DNA from: Pseudaeromonas sharmana
GTDB lineage: Bacteria; Pseudomonadota; Gammaproteobacteria; Enterobacterales; Aeromonadaceae
Direction: 5' to 3'
DNA: 64,000 nucleotides
Assembly: GCF_042649925.1 (NCBI RefSeq)
Contig: NZ_JBHSAF010000015.1
Location: forward strand, 186,001-250,000
Positions within the stretch are counted from its first letter, which is position 1. Each line of letters opens with the position of its first letter. Made by a program: the position numbers and the translations under genes. Of the stretch, positions 1 to 7,124 are shown one piece after another. A model generated the notes under the pieces. That model searched no databases, had not been told where the DNA came from, and was given only the letters and a program-made list of their open reading frames with translations.

Positions 1-95
1 TCGTACTTGATCGGGTCGGCGTTTTGCGGGATTTCGATGACTACGTAGATATCTTCCGGCAGTGCTTTGCCGGCGGGAACCAGATTCAGGCTCAT
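1..95 (-). CDS. ppa: Inorganic pyrophosphatase, N-terminal fragment (runs off the window)
   Basis: Only the first 31 codons are in the window. The reading frame on the minus strand begins MSLNLVPAGKALPEDIYVV and continues with an IEIPxNADPIKYE-type stretch, which matches the highly conserved start of the cytoplasmic family I pyrophosphatase of enteric bacteria. The enzyme hydrolyses pyrophosphate to phosphate and pulls biosynthetic reactions forward. An AAGGAC ribosome site precedes the ATG by 7 bases. It is divergent from mpl. In E. coli, fbp lies between mpl and ppa; no fbp is present here. The catalytic acidic residues lie outside the window. Confidence 0.93.
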   Translation of the reverse strand, partial: MSLNLVPAGKALPEDIYVVIEIPQNADPIKY

Positions 96-136
96 GGCAG
101 GTCCTTTTTGCAAGGGTTGATAACAAGTGAGCCCGT

Positions 137-142
137 ATTATA
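137..142 (-). promoter_or_regulatory. Candidate -10 box for ppa
   Basis: A perfect TATAAT reads on the minus strand and would give a leader of about 35 bases before the ppa ATG. No convincing -35 hexamer is seen 17 bases upstream, so the assignment rests on the -10 alone. Confidence 0.4.
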
Positions 143-242
143 GCCAGCGCACATGAAATGGCTACCTCGGCGCCACACCGGCCCTGCCCAAACGTCGGCA
201 CCATTGCTAGAATGCCTCATCCTTTCGCATTAGGAGTTTGCG

Positions 243-1619
243 ATGCACATTCATATTCTCGGGATCTGTGGCACCTTCATGGGCGGCATCGCCGTATTGG
301 CCAAGCAGTTGGGTCATCAGGTCACAGGTTCGGATGCCAACGTCTACCCGCCGATGAGCACCCAGCTCGAAGAGCAGGGCATCAGTCTGATCCAGGGCTA
401 TGACCCGTCTCAGCTCGAGCCGGTACCGGATCTGGTGATCATCGGCAATGCCATGAGCCGTGGTAATCCCTGCGTCGAGTATGTGCTGGATCGCAACCTG
501 CCTTACACCTCGGGACCGGAGTGGCTGCGCGATCATGTGCTGCAATCGCGCTGGGTACTGGCGGTGGCCGGCACCCACGGCAAGACCAGCACCGCCAGCA
601 TGGTGGCCTGGATCCTCGAACATGCCGGCTTGCAGCCGGGTTTTTTGATTGGCGGTGTGCCGGGCAACTTCGAGGTCTCGGCCCGGTTGGGGCAGAGTCC
701 GTTTTTCGTCATCGAGGCCGATGAGTATGACTGTGCCTTCTTCGACAAACGCTCCAAGTTCGTCCACTACCGGCCACGCACGCTGATCCTGAATAACCTT
801 GAATATGACCATGCCGACATCTTCCCGGATCTGGCGGCGATTCAACGTCAATTCCACCATCTGGTACGGACTGTACCGGGCACGGGACGCCTGCTGGTGC
901 CCGGTCATGATGCCGCACTGGATGAGGTGTTGAAGCTCGGTTGCTGGAGCGAAGTCGAGCGGGTAGATGGCGAGGGCGCTCACTGGCAGGCGCAACTGCT
1001 GAGTGCCGATGGCAGTCATCTGCGCGTATTGCTGGATGGTCAGCCGGTCGGCGAGCTGCACTGGCAGGGGATGGGCCAGCACAATGTGCATAACTTGCTG
1101 ATGGCGTTGGCGGCGGCCCGCCATGCTGGTGTGACGGCGCAGCAGGCTCTGGCGGCGATGGCCAGCTTTTGCATGCCGAAGCGGCGCATGGAGCTCAAGG
1201 GCGAGGTGGCCGGGATCCGGGTCTATGACGACTTTGCCCACCATCCGACCGCGATTGCCACCACGCTCGGCGGCCTGCGTGCCCGGGTCGGTCAGGCACG
1301 GATCCTGGCCGTGCTGGAACCGCGCTCCAACACCATGAAGCTCGGGGTGCACCAGAAGGAGCTGGCGGCCTGTCTGGCGCAGGCCGATCTTGCCTACCTG
1401 TTTGCGCCGGCCGATCTGCCGTGGGATATACACCAGGTCGCGGCGCGGGCGCCGGTACCAACCCGGGTATTCCACGAGATTGATGAACTGCTGCATGCGC
1501 TGCTGCAACAGGTGCATGCCGGTGACCAGATCCTGGTGATGAGCAATGGCGGGTTTGGCGGCATCCATGGTCGCCTGCTCCAGGCCCTGGAACAGCGCTT
1601 TGTCGAGGTGGGCGCATGA
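243..1619 (+). CDS. mpl: UDP-N-acetylmuramate:L-alanyl-gamma-D-glutamyl-meso-diaminopimelate ligase
   Basis: This 458-residue Mur-ligase-family enzyme attaches the recycled murein tripeptide to UDP-MurNAc in the cytoplasm (peptidoglycan recycling). The N-terminal Rossmann part starts MHIHILGICGTFMGG. The ATP-binding AGTHGKTS loop is at residues 109-116, followed by the central EADEYDCAFFDKRSK region and the ligase C-terminal domain with DDFAHHP. The length equals the usual family length of about 455. A TTAGGAG ribosome site lies 6 bases before the ATG. It overlaps ubiX by 4 bases (ATGA), so the two are probably co-transcribed and translationally coupled. MurC was considered, but the EADEYD pattern and the linkage to ubiX and ppa favour Mpl. 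Confidence 0.96.
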   Translation: MHIHILGICGTFMGGIAVLAKQLGHQVTGSDANVYPPMSTQLEEQGISLIQGYDPSQLEPVPDLVIIGNAMSRGNPCVEYVLDRNLPYTSGPEWLRDHVLQSRWVLAVAGTHGKTSTASMVAWILEHAGLQPGFLIGGVPGNFEVSARLGQSPFFVIEADEYDCAFFDKRSKFVHYRPRTLILNNLEYDHADIFPDLAAIQRQFHHLVRTVPGTGRLLVPGHDAALDEVLKLGCWSEVERVDGEGAHWQAQLLSADGSHLRVLLDGQPVGELHWQGMGQHNVHNLLMALAAARHAGVTAQQALAAMASFCMPKRRMELKGEVAGIRVYDDFAHHPTAIATTLGGLRARVGQARILAVLEPRSNTMKLGVHQKELAACLAQADLAYLFAPADLPWDIHQVAARAPVPTRVFHEIDELLHALLQQVHAGDQILVMSNGGFGGIHGRLLQALEQRFVEVGA

Positions 1620-2227
1620 GCCACGCCGTCACACTGGCCATGACTGGCGCCTCGGGGGCTGCTTATGGCGTCGGCCTGCTGCAAGCACTGCTGGCTGCCG
1701 GTTGCCGCGTCTACCTGTTACGCTCGGCGGCGGCGCAGGTGGTCATCACCACTGAACTTGGCGAGGACTGGCCCGAAGAGGAGGCCGCCTGTGAACGCTA
1801 TCTGAGCGAACGCTTTGCCGCGGCGCCCGGACAGTTATCGGTGTGTCGCAAGCTGGACTGGTTCGCGCCGGTGGCCTCGGGCTCTGCGGCGCCGAAACAG
1901 ATGGTCATCGCGCCCTGTTCGATGGGAACCCTGAGTGCCATCGCGCACGGAGCATCGGACAATCTGATAGAACGGGCTGCGGATGTGGTGATCAAGGAGC
2001 GCGGCCAGTTGATCCTGATGCCCCGCGAGACCCCCTATTCGACGATCCACCTGCAGAACATGCTGAACCTGAGTCAGTTAGGGGTCACCATCATGCCGGC
2101 GTCACCGGGTTTCTATCATCAACCGGACTCGGTTCAGGCGCTGGTGGACTTCATGGTGGCGCGAGTACTGGATCATCTGGGGGTGGGGCAGCAACTGGTG
2201 CCGCGTTGGGGCATGGCGGGAGAATGA
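1616..2227 (+). CDS. ubiX: Flavin prenyltransferase UbiX
   Basis: The 203-residue flavoprotein makes prenylated FMN, the cofactor of the UbiD decarboxylase in ubiquinone synthesis. The N-terminal MTGASGAAYGVGLLQAL is the FMN-binding signature. Residues around CSMGTLSAIAHGASDNLIERAADV and the LMPRETPYSTIHLQNM segment are family hallmarks. The start is fixed by the ATGA overlap with mpl. No ubiD is in the window, so the partner is elsewhere. A strong hairpin follows the stop codon. Confidence 0.95.
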   Translation: MSHAVTLAMTGASGAAYGVGLLQALLAAGCRVYLLRSAAAQVVITTELGEDWPEEEAACERYLSERFAAAPGQLSVCRKLDWFAPVASGSAAPKQMVIAPCSMGTLSAIAHGASDNLIERAADVVIKERGQLILMPRETPYSTIHLQNMLNLSQLGVTIMPASPGFYHQPDSVQALVDFMVARVLDHLGVGQQLVPRWGMAGE

Positions 2228-2231
2228 ACCA

Positions 2232-2260
2232 GCCAGCCCGGTCTTGCGACCGGGGCTGGC
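2232..2260 (+). terminator. Hairpin terminator after ubiX
   Basis: GCCAGCCCGGTC pairs with GACCGGGGCTGGC (one bulged base) around a TTGC loop and is followed by ATTGTTAC. The T tract is short, so termination strength is uncertain. It sits between convergent ubiX and the litR-like gene. Confidence 0.6.
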
Positions 2261-2290
2261 ATTGTTACACGGGGAGGGGAGATCGCAGGT

Positions 2291-2902
2291 TTACAGGCCG
2301 AGTACCAGACGGCTGGTATTCAGCATGAAGGCCTTGATCTCTTCTCTTGGCGGTTGCGGGTCGCGGAATATCATCTGGCAGGCCGGGTAGTAGAGGCTGT
2401 TAATCACAGCCAGCGTTTCCCGCTCTGACATCCGTAATTCAAACTCACCGCGTTCGACTCCACGTTGCAGTGTCTGTCGGGTCAGATCCAGCATGCGACC
2501 ACAAAATTGCGTGTGGCGCGGCCAGAGATCATCACGAACAGAAGCAGCCCATTCCAGCGCGATTTGCGCGTAGTCACCCTTCTCGTAAACTGCATCGACG
2601 GTTGCATCGAACAACAGACGCAGCGCATCGATGGCCGTCTCCCCACGGCCAAGCGCTTCGCGCGCCAGCGTAAACCAGAAGGACTCTACCTCACCCAACA
2701 CACTGTCGATCAACTCTTCCCGCGAGCGGTAATAGTTGAAGACGGTGGCAACGGAGACATGGGCGCGCTCGGCAATTTCTGCATGACCGGCCCGACCTAT
2801 GCCGCGTTGGGCAAAGACGGCGATGGCATGATCCATCAGTTGGCGACTACGTGCATCCGGACTGAGCCGAGTGCGACGACGTGGTTCCGTGGCATGGTGC
2901 AT
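2291..2902 (-). CDS. litR: TetR-family quorum-sensing master regulator of the LuxR/HapR/LitR group
   Basis: This 203-residue protein has an N-terminal TetR helix-turn-helix at about residues 40-62 (AEIAERAHVSVATVFNYY). The extended N-terminal stretch RRRTRLSPDARSRQLMDHAI and then FAQRGIGRAGHAEIAE closely resembles Vibrio HapR/LuxR (RPRTRLSP... FAKRGIGRGGHADIAE), not a generic TetR repressor. That group controls biofilm, protease and virulence genes at high cell density and is held down post-transcriptionally by Qrr RNAs. The divergent neighbour is hpt, an arrangement I also recall for hapR in Vibrio. No strong Shine-Dalgarno precedes the ATG (CGAGAA only), which fits, but does not show, RNA-based control. 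The symbol is by analogy. Confidence 0.85.
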   Translation of the reverse strand: MHHATEPRRRTRLSPDARSRQLMDHAIAVFAQRGIGRAGHAEIAERAHVSVATVFNYYRSREELIDSVLGEVESFWFTLAREALGRGETAIDALRLLFDATVDAVYEKGDYAQIALEWAASVRDDLWPRHTQFCGRMLDLTRQTLQRGVERGEFELRMSERETLAVINSLYYPACQMIFRDPQPPREEIKAFMLNTSRLVLGL

Positions 2903-2937
2903 AACTACATTTTTCTCGTGTAATCGTTATTGTATGG

Positions 2938-2956
2938 CTGGTCCGTTACTGACCAG
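2938..2956. promoter_or_regulatory. Inverted repeat in the litR-hpt divergent region
   Basis: CTGGTC-N7-GACCAG is a perfect 6-bp dyad about 36 bases upstream of the litR-like start codon. It could be an operator, or a hairpin in the litR leader RNA. It does not resemble the AT-rich LuxR/HapR consensus, so autorepression through this site is not claimed. Confidence 0.35.
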
Positions 2957-3072
2957 TCCGTTGCTTTTATCCCCGGACTTTATCGCGCCAATCGGATGAT
3001 TAGTGATAAAATCCGCGGCCATCTTAACCATTTTTACCGCTTTTCCGAAGCAAAACTCATCAGGAGCAGACA

Positions 3073-3603
3073 ATGAAGCATCGGGTAGACGTGATGATTG
3101 CCGAGGCCGAGGTTCAGGCCCGGATTGCCGAGCTGGGCGCCGAGATCAGTGCCCGTTATCACGACACACAGGAGTTGGTGCTGGTGGGGCTGCTGCGCGG
3201 TTCCTGTGTCTTTTTGGCCGACTTGTGCCGCGAGATCACGGTGCCGGTGTCGTTCGATTTCATGACCGCCTCCAGCTATGGCAACAGCATGAACAGCTCG
3301 CGCGAGGTGCGCATTCTCAAGGATATCGAGGATGAGATTAAGGGTAAGGATGTCCTGATTGTCGAGGACATCATCGATACCGGCTATACCTTGACCAAGG
3401 TGCGCGAGATCTTGCGGCTGCGCGAGCCGAAGTCGCTGGCCATCTGTACCCTGCTTGACAAGCCGTCGCGCCGTGAGGTGGACGTGCCGGTGGATTGGGT
3501 CGGCTTTGCGATCCCGGATGAATTTGTTGTCGGCTGCGGTATCGACTACGCCCAGTTGTATCGCAACCTGCGTTATATCGCCAAAGTGGTACCGCTCGAA
3601 TAA
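3073..3603 (+). CDS. hpt: Hypoxanthine phosphoribosyltransferase
   Basis: This 176-residue cytoplasmic purine-salvage enzyme converts hypoxanthine (and guanine) plus PRPP to IMP (GMP). The PRPP-binding signature VLIVEDIIDTGYT is at residues 94-106. LRGSCVFLADL near residue 41 and the base-binding DWVGFAIPDEFVVG near the C-terminus are family features, and the length is typical of bacterial Hpt. A CAGGAGCAGACA ribosome site precedes the ATG. The gene is divergent from the litR-like regulator and followed by yadG after 54 bases, the same hpt-yadGH neighbourhood seen in E. coli (there with can between). Confidence 0.95.
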   Translation: MKHRVDVMIAEAEVQARIAELGAEISARYHDTQELVLVGLLRGSCVFLADLCREITVPVSFDFMTASSYGNSMNSSREVRILKDIEDEIKGKDVLIVEDIIDTGYTLTKVREILRLREPKSLAICTLLDKPSRREVDVPVDWVGFAIPDEFVVGCGIDYAQLYRNLRYIAKVVPLE

Positions 3604-3657
3604 GGCGCTGTCACAGTTCGGTATTGACCATCTCACAGCACAGGAGAGGCCGGCGGC

Positions 3658-4572
3658 ATGCAGGCATTGACGATTGACGGGTTGAAAAAGACCTACAAGG
3701 GGGGCGTCGAGGCGCTCAAGGGCATCGACCTTGCGGTTGAGGAGGGGGATTTCTATGCCCTGCTCGGTCCAAACGGCGCGGGTAAATCCACCACCATCGG
3801 CATCCTCAGCTCGCTGGTCAACAAGAGCGGCGGTCGAGTGCAGATATTCGGTCATGACATCGATCGTGAACTGGAGTTGGCCAAGGCACAGCTGGGACTG
3901 GTCCCGCAGGAGTTCAACTTCAGCCAGTTTGAGAAGGTGATGCAGATCGTCGTCAATCAGGCCGGCTTTTACGGCGTGCCGCGCAAACTGGCCTATGAGC
4001 GGGCGGAACAGTATCTGACGCAACTGGACCTGTGGGACAAGCGCGACAAACAGGCGCGCACCCTCTCCGGCGGAATGAAACGACGCCTGATGATCGCGCG
4101 CGCACTGATGCACCGTCCGCGCCTGCTGATCCTGGATGAACCCACCGCCGGCGTCGACATCGAGATCCGTCGCTCCATGTGGCAGTTCCTGCAGCAGCTG
4201 AATGCCGAGGGGGTCACCATCATACTAACCACCCACTATCTGGAAGAGGCGGAGATGCTGTGTCGTAACATCGGCATCATCGATCGCGGACGCATCGTCG
4301 AGAACACCTCGATGCGCGCCCTGCTGTCAAAGTTGCATGTCGAGACCTTCATTCTCGATCTGGCCTCGCCTGTCACCGACCTGCAGTTGCCAGGCTTCAA
4401 GTGGCAGCCGTTGAACGACAGCAGCATCGAGGTTGAAATCGAGAAGAGTGTCGGCCTGAACAGCCTGTTTGAGGTGTTGTCTGCGCAGCAAATCAAGGTG
4501 GTGAGCATGCGCAACAAGGCCAACCGGCTTGAGGAGCTGTTTGTTCGCCTGGTTGAGGAGGGGCGTCAATGA
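3658..4572 (+). CDS. yadG: ABC transporter ATP-binding protein YadG
   Basis: This 304-residue ATPase belongs to an ABC-2 type exporter. Walker A GPNGAGKST is at residues 37-45, the Q-loop in LVPQEFNFSQ near 84, the ABC signature LSGGMK at 136-141 and Walker B LLILDEP at 156-162, with the switch His in LTTHYLEEAE. The C-terminal 80 residues are the regulatory extension common to this subfamily. Its partner is the permease that starts within its stop codon (ATGA-type 4-base overlap). The substrate is unknown. Confidence 0.93.
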   Translation: MQALTIDGLKKTYKGGVEALKGIDLAVEEGDFYALLGPNGAGKSTTIGILSSLVNKSGGRVQIFGHDIDRELELAKAQLGLVPQEFNFSQFEKVMQIVVNQAGFYGVPRKLAYERAEQYLTQLDLWDKRDKQARTLSGGMKRRLMIARALMHRPRLLILDEPTAGVDIEIRRSMWQFLQQLNAEGVTIILTTHYLEEAEMLCRNIGIIDRGRIVENTSMRALLSKLHVETFILDLASPVTDLQLPGFKWQPLNDSSIEVEIEKSVGLNSLFEVLSAQQIKVVSMRNKANRLEELFVRLVEEGRQ

Positions 4573-5342
4573 ATCCATCCGTCTACTGGATTGCCTTCAA
4601 GAGCATTCTGATCAAGGAGATCACCCGCTTTGCGCGTATCTGGGTACAGACGCTGGTGCCGCCGGCGATCACCATGACGCTCTACTTCGTGATTTTTGGC
4701 AATCTGATCGGCAGCCGCATCGGCCAGATGCATGGCGTCAGTTATATGGAGTTTATTGTTCCCGGCCTCATCATGATGTCGGTGATTACCAACTCCTATG
4801 CCAACGTGGCTTCGTCATTTTACAGTGCCAAATTCCAGCGCAATATCGAGGAGCTGCTGGTCGCGCCTGTGCCCAATTACGTCATCATTCTGGGATTTGT
4901 CGCTGGCGGGGTGGCGCGGGGCCTGTGCGTCGGCGCCATCGTGACCGCGGTGTCGCTGTTCTTCGTGCCGTTGCAGGTCCATGATCCGCTGGCGGTGTGC
5001 GTGACGCTGTTGCTGACGGCCACCCTGTTCTCGATCGGAGGACTGATCAATGCGGTGTTCGCCAAGAGCTTTGATGATGTGAGCATCATTCCGACCTTTG
5101 TGCTGACGCCGCTGACCTATCTGGGGGGCGTATTTTACTCCATCGAGTTGCTGCCGCCGTTCTGGCAGGGCATGTCCCATGGCAACCCGATCATCTACAT
5201 GATCAATGCCTTCCGCTATGGCTTCCTTGGTATTTCGGATGTCCCGCTCTGGTTGGCCTATACGCTGATTGCCGGTTTTATTGTGGTGCTCTATGCCGTT
5301 GCGCACGTCCTGGTTACTCGAGGCATTGGGCTGCGACATTAA
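4569..5342 (+). CDS. yadH: ABC-2 type transporter permease YadH
   Basis: This 257-residue integral membrane protein has about six hydrophobic segments (around residues 30-50, 65-90, 110-135, 140-165, 170-195 and 225-250). The ABC-2 signature region NPIIYMINAFRYGFLGISD lies near residue 205. It pairs with YadG, whose stop codon overlaps its start codon. The family exports hydrophobic substrates or glycans, but the substrate of YadGH is not established. A near-perfect hairpin follows the stop codon. Confidence 0.92.
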   Translation: MNPSVYWIAFKSILIKEITRFARIWVQTLVPPAITMTLYFVIFGNLIGSRIGQMHGVSYMEFIVPGLIMMSVITNSYANVASSFYSAKFQRNIEELLVAPVPNYVIILGFVAGGVARGLCVGAIVTAVSLFFVPLQVHDPLAVCVTLLLTATLFSIGGLINAVFAKSFDDVSIIPTFVLTPLTYLGGVFYSIELLPPFWQGMSHGNPIIYMINAFRYGFLGISDVPLWLAYTLIAGFIVVLYAVAHVLVTRGIGLRH

Positions 5343-5358
5343 CCTCATGTTGACAGAA

Positions 5359-5382
5359 CAACGGGAGCTCAGGCTCCCGTTG
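5359..5382 (+). terminator. Hairpin terminator after yadH
   Basis: CAACGGGAGC and GCTCCCGTTG form a perfect 10-bp stem with a TCAG loop directly after yadH. The following TTGCATTG is only weakly T-rich. Confidence 0.65.
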
Positions 5383-5411
5383 TTGCATTGAGGGTGATGG
5401 CGCGAAAAAGC

Positions 5412-5439
5412 AAAAAAAAAAGCCTCGTCATCACGAGGC
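5412..5439 (-). terminator. Rho-independent terminator of the repeat-protein gene
   Basis: On the minus strand GCCTCG-TGATGA-CGAGGC is followed by an uninterrupted run of about ten T. It lies 67 bases after the stop codon of the tandem-repeat gene, and its strength marks that gene as a self-contained transcription unit. Confidence 0.85.
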
Positions 5440-5505
5440 AAGCAGGGACTTGAGAACACGAGTCCCGGTCGTTGGACTGGCGTAATGCTACCAGCCACCA
5501 CAGGG

Positions 5506-5991
5506 TTAACTAAGCTGGCTTTGCTCCCACCAGGCACCGCGTAGCGGACCATCGCTATCTTTACTGGCGTACTGATCAACGATGCCGGTGCTGTTCTTGC
5601 TGGCGTACTGATCAACGATGCCGGTGCTGCTCTTGCTGGCGTACTGATCAACGATGCCGGTGCTGTTCTTGCTGGCGTATTGATCAACGATACCGGTGCT
5701 GGTCTTGCTGGCGTACTGATCAACGATGCCGGTGCTGTTCTTGCTGGCGTACTGATCAACGATGCCGGTGCTGTTCTTGCTGGCGTATTGATCAACGATG
5801 CCGGTGCTGTTCTTGCTGGCGTATTGATCAACGATGCCGGTGCTGTTCTTGCTGGCGTACTGATCAACGATACCGGTGCTGTTCTTGCTGGCGTATTGAT
5901 CAACGATGCCGGTGTTGTCTTTAGCGGCCAGGGCCGGTGTAGCCAACAGGATGGAAACCAGCAAGGCGGATAGTGTGATGCGAGTGTTCAT
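5506..5991 (-). CDS. Secreted protein of ten 12-residue tandem repeats, function unknown
   Basis: The 161 residues divide exactly into a 23-residue Sec signal peptide (basic start, hydrophobic core, ATPALAA cleavage region), ten tandem copies of a 12-mer with consensus KNSTGIVDQYAS (residues 24-143), and an 18-residue tail, KDSDGPLRGAWWEQSQLS. Units vary only at positions 2-3 (DN, NS, TS, SS), while GIVDQYAS is invariant. An AGGAGG ribosome site lies 7 bases before the ATG and a strong terminator follows, so the gene looks genuine and expressed. There is no cysteine, lipobox or membrane anchor, so a periplasmic or secreted product is expected. One Lys per unit would let a trypsin-like protease release identical 12-mers; this is speculation. 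It is divergent from a LysR gene that may control it. I do not recognise a family. Confidence 0.8.
   Translation of the reverse strand: MNTRITLSALLVSILLATPALAAKDNTGIVDQYASKNSTGIVDQYASKNSTGIVDQYASKNSTGIVDQYASKNSTGIVDQYASKNSTGIVDQYASKTSTGIVDQYASKNSTGIVDQYASKSSTGIVDQYASKNSTGIVDQYASKDSDGPLRGAWWEQSQLS
5563..5922 (-). repeat. Ten direct copies of a 36-bp unit (coding minisatellite)
   Basis: Ten 36-bp units without spacers encode the 12-residue repeats of the overlapping gene. Copies differ by only a few substitutions (TAC/TAT for Tyr, GGC/GGT-type silent changes, and changes at codons 2-3), so the array is recently amplified or homogenised and is prone to copy-number change by slippage or recombination. 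The unit lacks stops in several frames, which creates long spurious reading frames on both strands here. Confidence 0.95.
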
Positions 5992-6085
5992 AATGTGTCC
6001 TCCTGTCTGATAGCTGATTTTCCTTGAGCATCAGAACCGAGTCTTGTGCCCGGTCTTCATGTCCGGGGTCTTGAGACTATTATTG

Positions 6086-6106
6086 TTATCAACTTAAATG
6101 TGATAA
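6086..6106. promoter_or_regulatory. 21-bp palindrome between the repeat gene and the LysR gene
   Basis: TTATCA-N9-TGATAA is a perfect dyad in the 167-bp divergent spacer, 95 bases from the repeat-gene ATG and 53 from the LysR ATG. On the minus strand it lies just upstream of an AATAAT -10-like box. This is where a LysR-type protein would bind to control itself and the divergent gene. The match is by position and symmetry only. Confidence 0.45.
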
Positions 6107-6158
6107 ATATCTCATGATAGGATGATTAATCCCGAATAAAGGGATAATTGGAGCGTGC

Positions 6159-7079
6159 ATGGACAAGTTACTGGCAATGGATGTCTTCTGTCGGGTTGTG
6201 GAGTCAGGGAGTTTTGTCAAAGCCTCGGAACGGTTGGGCATGTCGACGACGGCGGTGTCACGCCATGTTGCCGAGCTGGAAGGGCATCTGGATACGCGTC
6301 TGCTGCAACGCACTACCCGCACGTTGCGGCTCACCGAGAGCGGCACGCGCTTCTATGAACGTTGCCAACTGATTCTCAGTGAGGTAGCTGATGCCGAGAT
6401 GGAGCTGGATCAACAGCGGCAAAACCCCAGCGGCCTGTTGCGCATCAGCGTTTCAATCCCTTTCGGTGCCCGTCATTTTGCCCCGTTGCTGCCGCGGTTT
6501 TGTGAGCGCTATCCTGGCATCGAGATCGAGGTGGTGGCCAGCGACCGCAAGCTGAGCCTGGTGGACGAGGGGATCGACATGGCCCTGCGTATCAGCCGGG
6601 AGTTCGATGGCAGCCTGATTGCGCGGCCGCTGGCAAAGATCCACACCCTGATCTGTGCCGCTCCCGACTACCTGTCGCGCCAGGGGACCCCGGTTACCCC
6701 GGACGAGCTGGCCGGGCATGTCTGCCTGGTTTATAACGGTGTACCCGAACCGTATGTCTGGAGTTTTGAATGCCCGCAGGGCGAACTGAGACAGGTGCGG
6801 GTTCAGGGCGGATTTCAGGCGGACAATGGCGATTTTCTGCTGGCTGCGGCTGAAGGCGGCATGGGGATCACGCGTCAGCCGAGTTTCATGGTCGCTGAAG
6901 CAATCGCGGGGGGGCGCTTGTTGCCGCTGTTGGCGGATTATCGTATGCCGGCACTGCAACTGGCTGCTGTCTATCCCAGCCGGCGCTTTGTTCCCGCCAA
7001 GGTTCGGGCCATGGTGAGTTTTCTGCAAGAAGAGTGGGGGGGGCCGGTCGCTCCCTGGGATGCCTGGTGGCAGAAATGA
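6159..7079 (+). CDS. LysR-type transcriptional regulator
   Basis: This 306-residue regulator has an N-terminal winged helix-turn-helix (residues 1-60, with FVKASERLGMSTTAVSRHVAELE) and a periplasmic-binding-like effector domain from about residue 90, ending in FLQEEW. The CrgA/AaeR-like start MDKLLAMDVFCRVVESGSF is typical of the largest proteobacterial LTTR subgroup, whose ligands vary, so none is assigned. The start is placed 5 bases after a TTGGAG ribosome site. LTTRs usually regulate the divergent gene, here the tandem-repeat secreted protein. A GC-rich hairpin follows the stop. Confidence 0.9.
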   Translation: MDKLLAMDVFCRVVESGSFVKASERLGMSTTAVSRHVAELEGHLDTRLLQRTTRTLRLTESGTRFYERCQLILSEVADAEMELDQQRQNPSGLLRISVSIPFGARHFAPLLPRFCERYPGIEIEVVASDRKLSLVDEGIDMALRISREFDGSLIARPLAKIHTLICAAPDYLSRQGTPVTPDELAGHVCLVYNGVPEPYVWSFECPQGELRQVRVQGGFQADNGDFLLAAAEGGMGITRQPSFMVAEAIAGGRLLPLLADYRMPALQLAAVYPSRRFVPAKVRAMVSFLQEEWGGPVAPWDAWWQK

Positions 7080-7080
7080 A

Positions 7081-7102
7081 TCAGGCCCCGAGCGGGGCCT
7101 GA
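7081..7102. terminator. Convergent hairpin between the LysR gene and prs
   Basis: TCAGGCCCC-GAGC-GGGGCCTGA is a perfect 9-bp stem directly after the LysR stop codon and 22 bases beyond the prs stop codon. There is no clear T tract on either strand. Confidence 0.55.
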
Positions 7103-7124
7103 TGGTAATCTGATTGCGCTGGGA

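Noticed and set aside
207..1568. Long open frame antisense to mpl
   Set aside because: GC-rich antisense shadow; mpl is a clear family member with a ribosome site and coupling to ubiX.
4815..5903. Long minus-strand reading frame (362 codons) rich in repeated LINTPARTAPAS-type text
   Set aside because: It is another frame of the 36-bp repeat array continuing antisense to yadH. The array lacks stops in several frames; no ribosome site, and yadH explains the rest.
5563..5922. CRISPR array (36-bp direct repeats)
   Set aside because: The unit has a CRISPR-like length, but copies abut with no unique spacers, encode an in-frame protein repeat behind a signal peptide, and no cas genes are near.
5680..5973. 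Plus-strand repeat frame (97 codons) antisense to the repeat protein
   Set aside because: Also a by-product of the array; it lacks a signal peptide and ribosome site.
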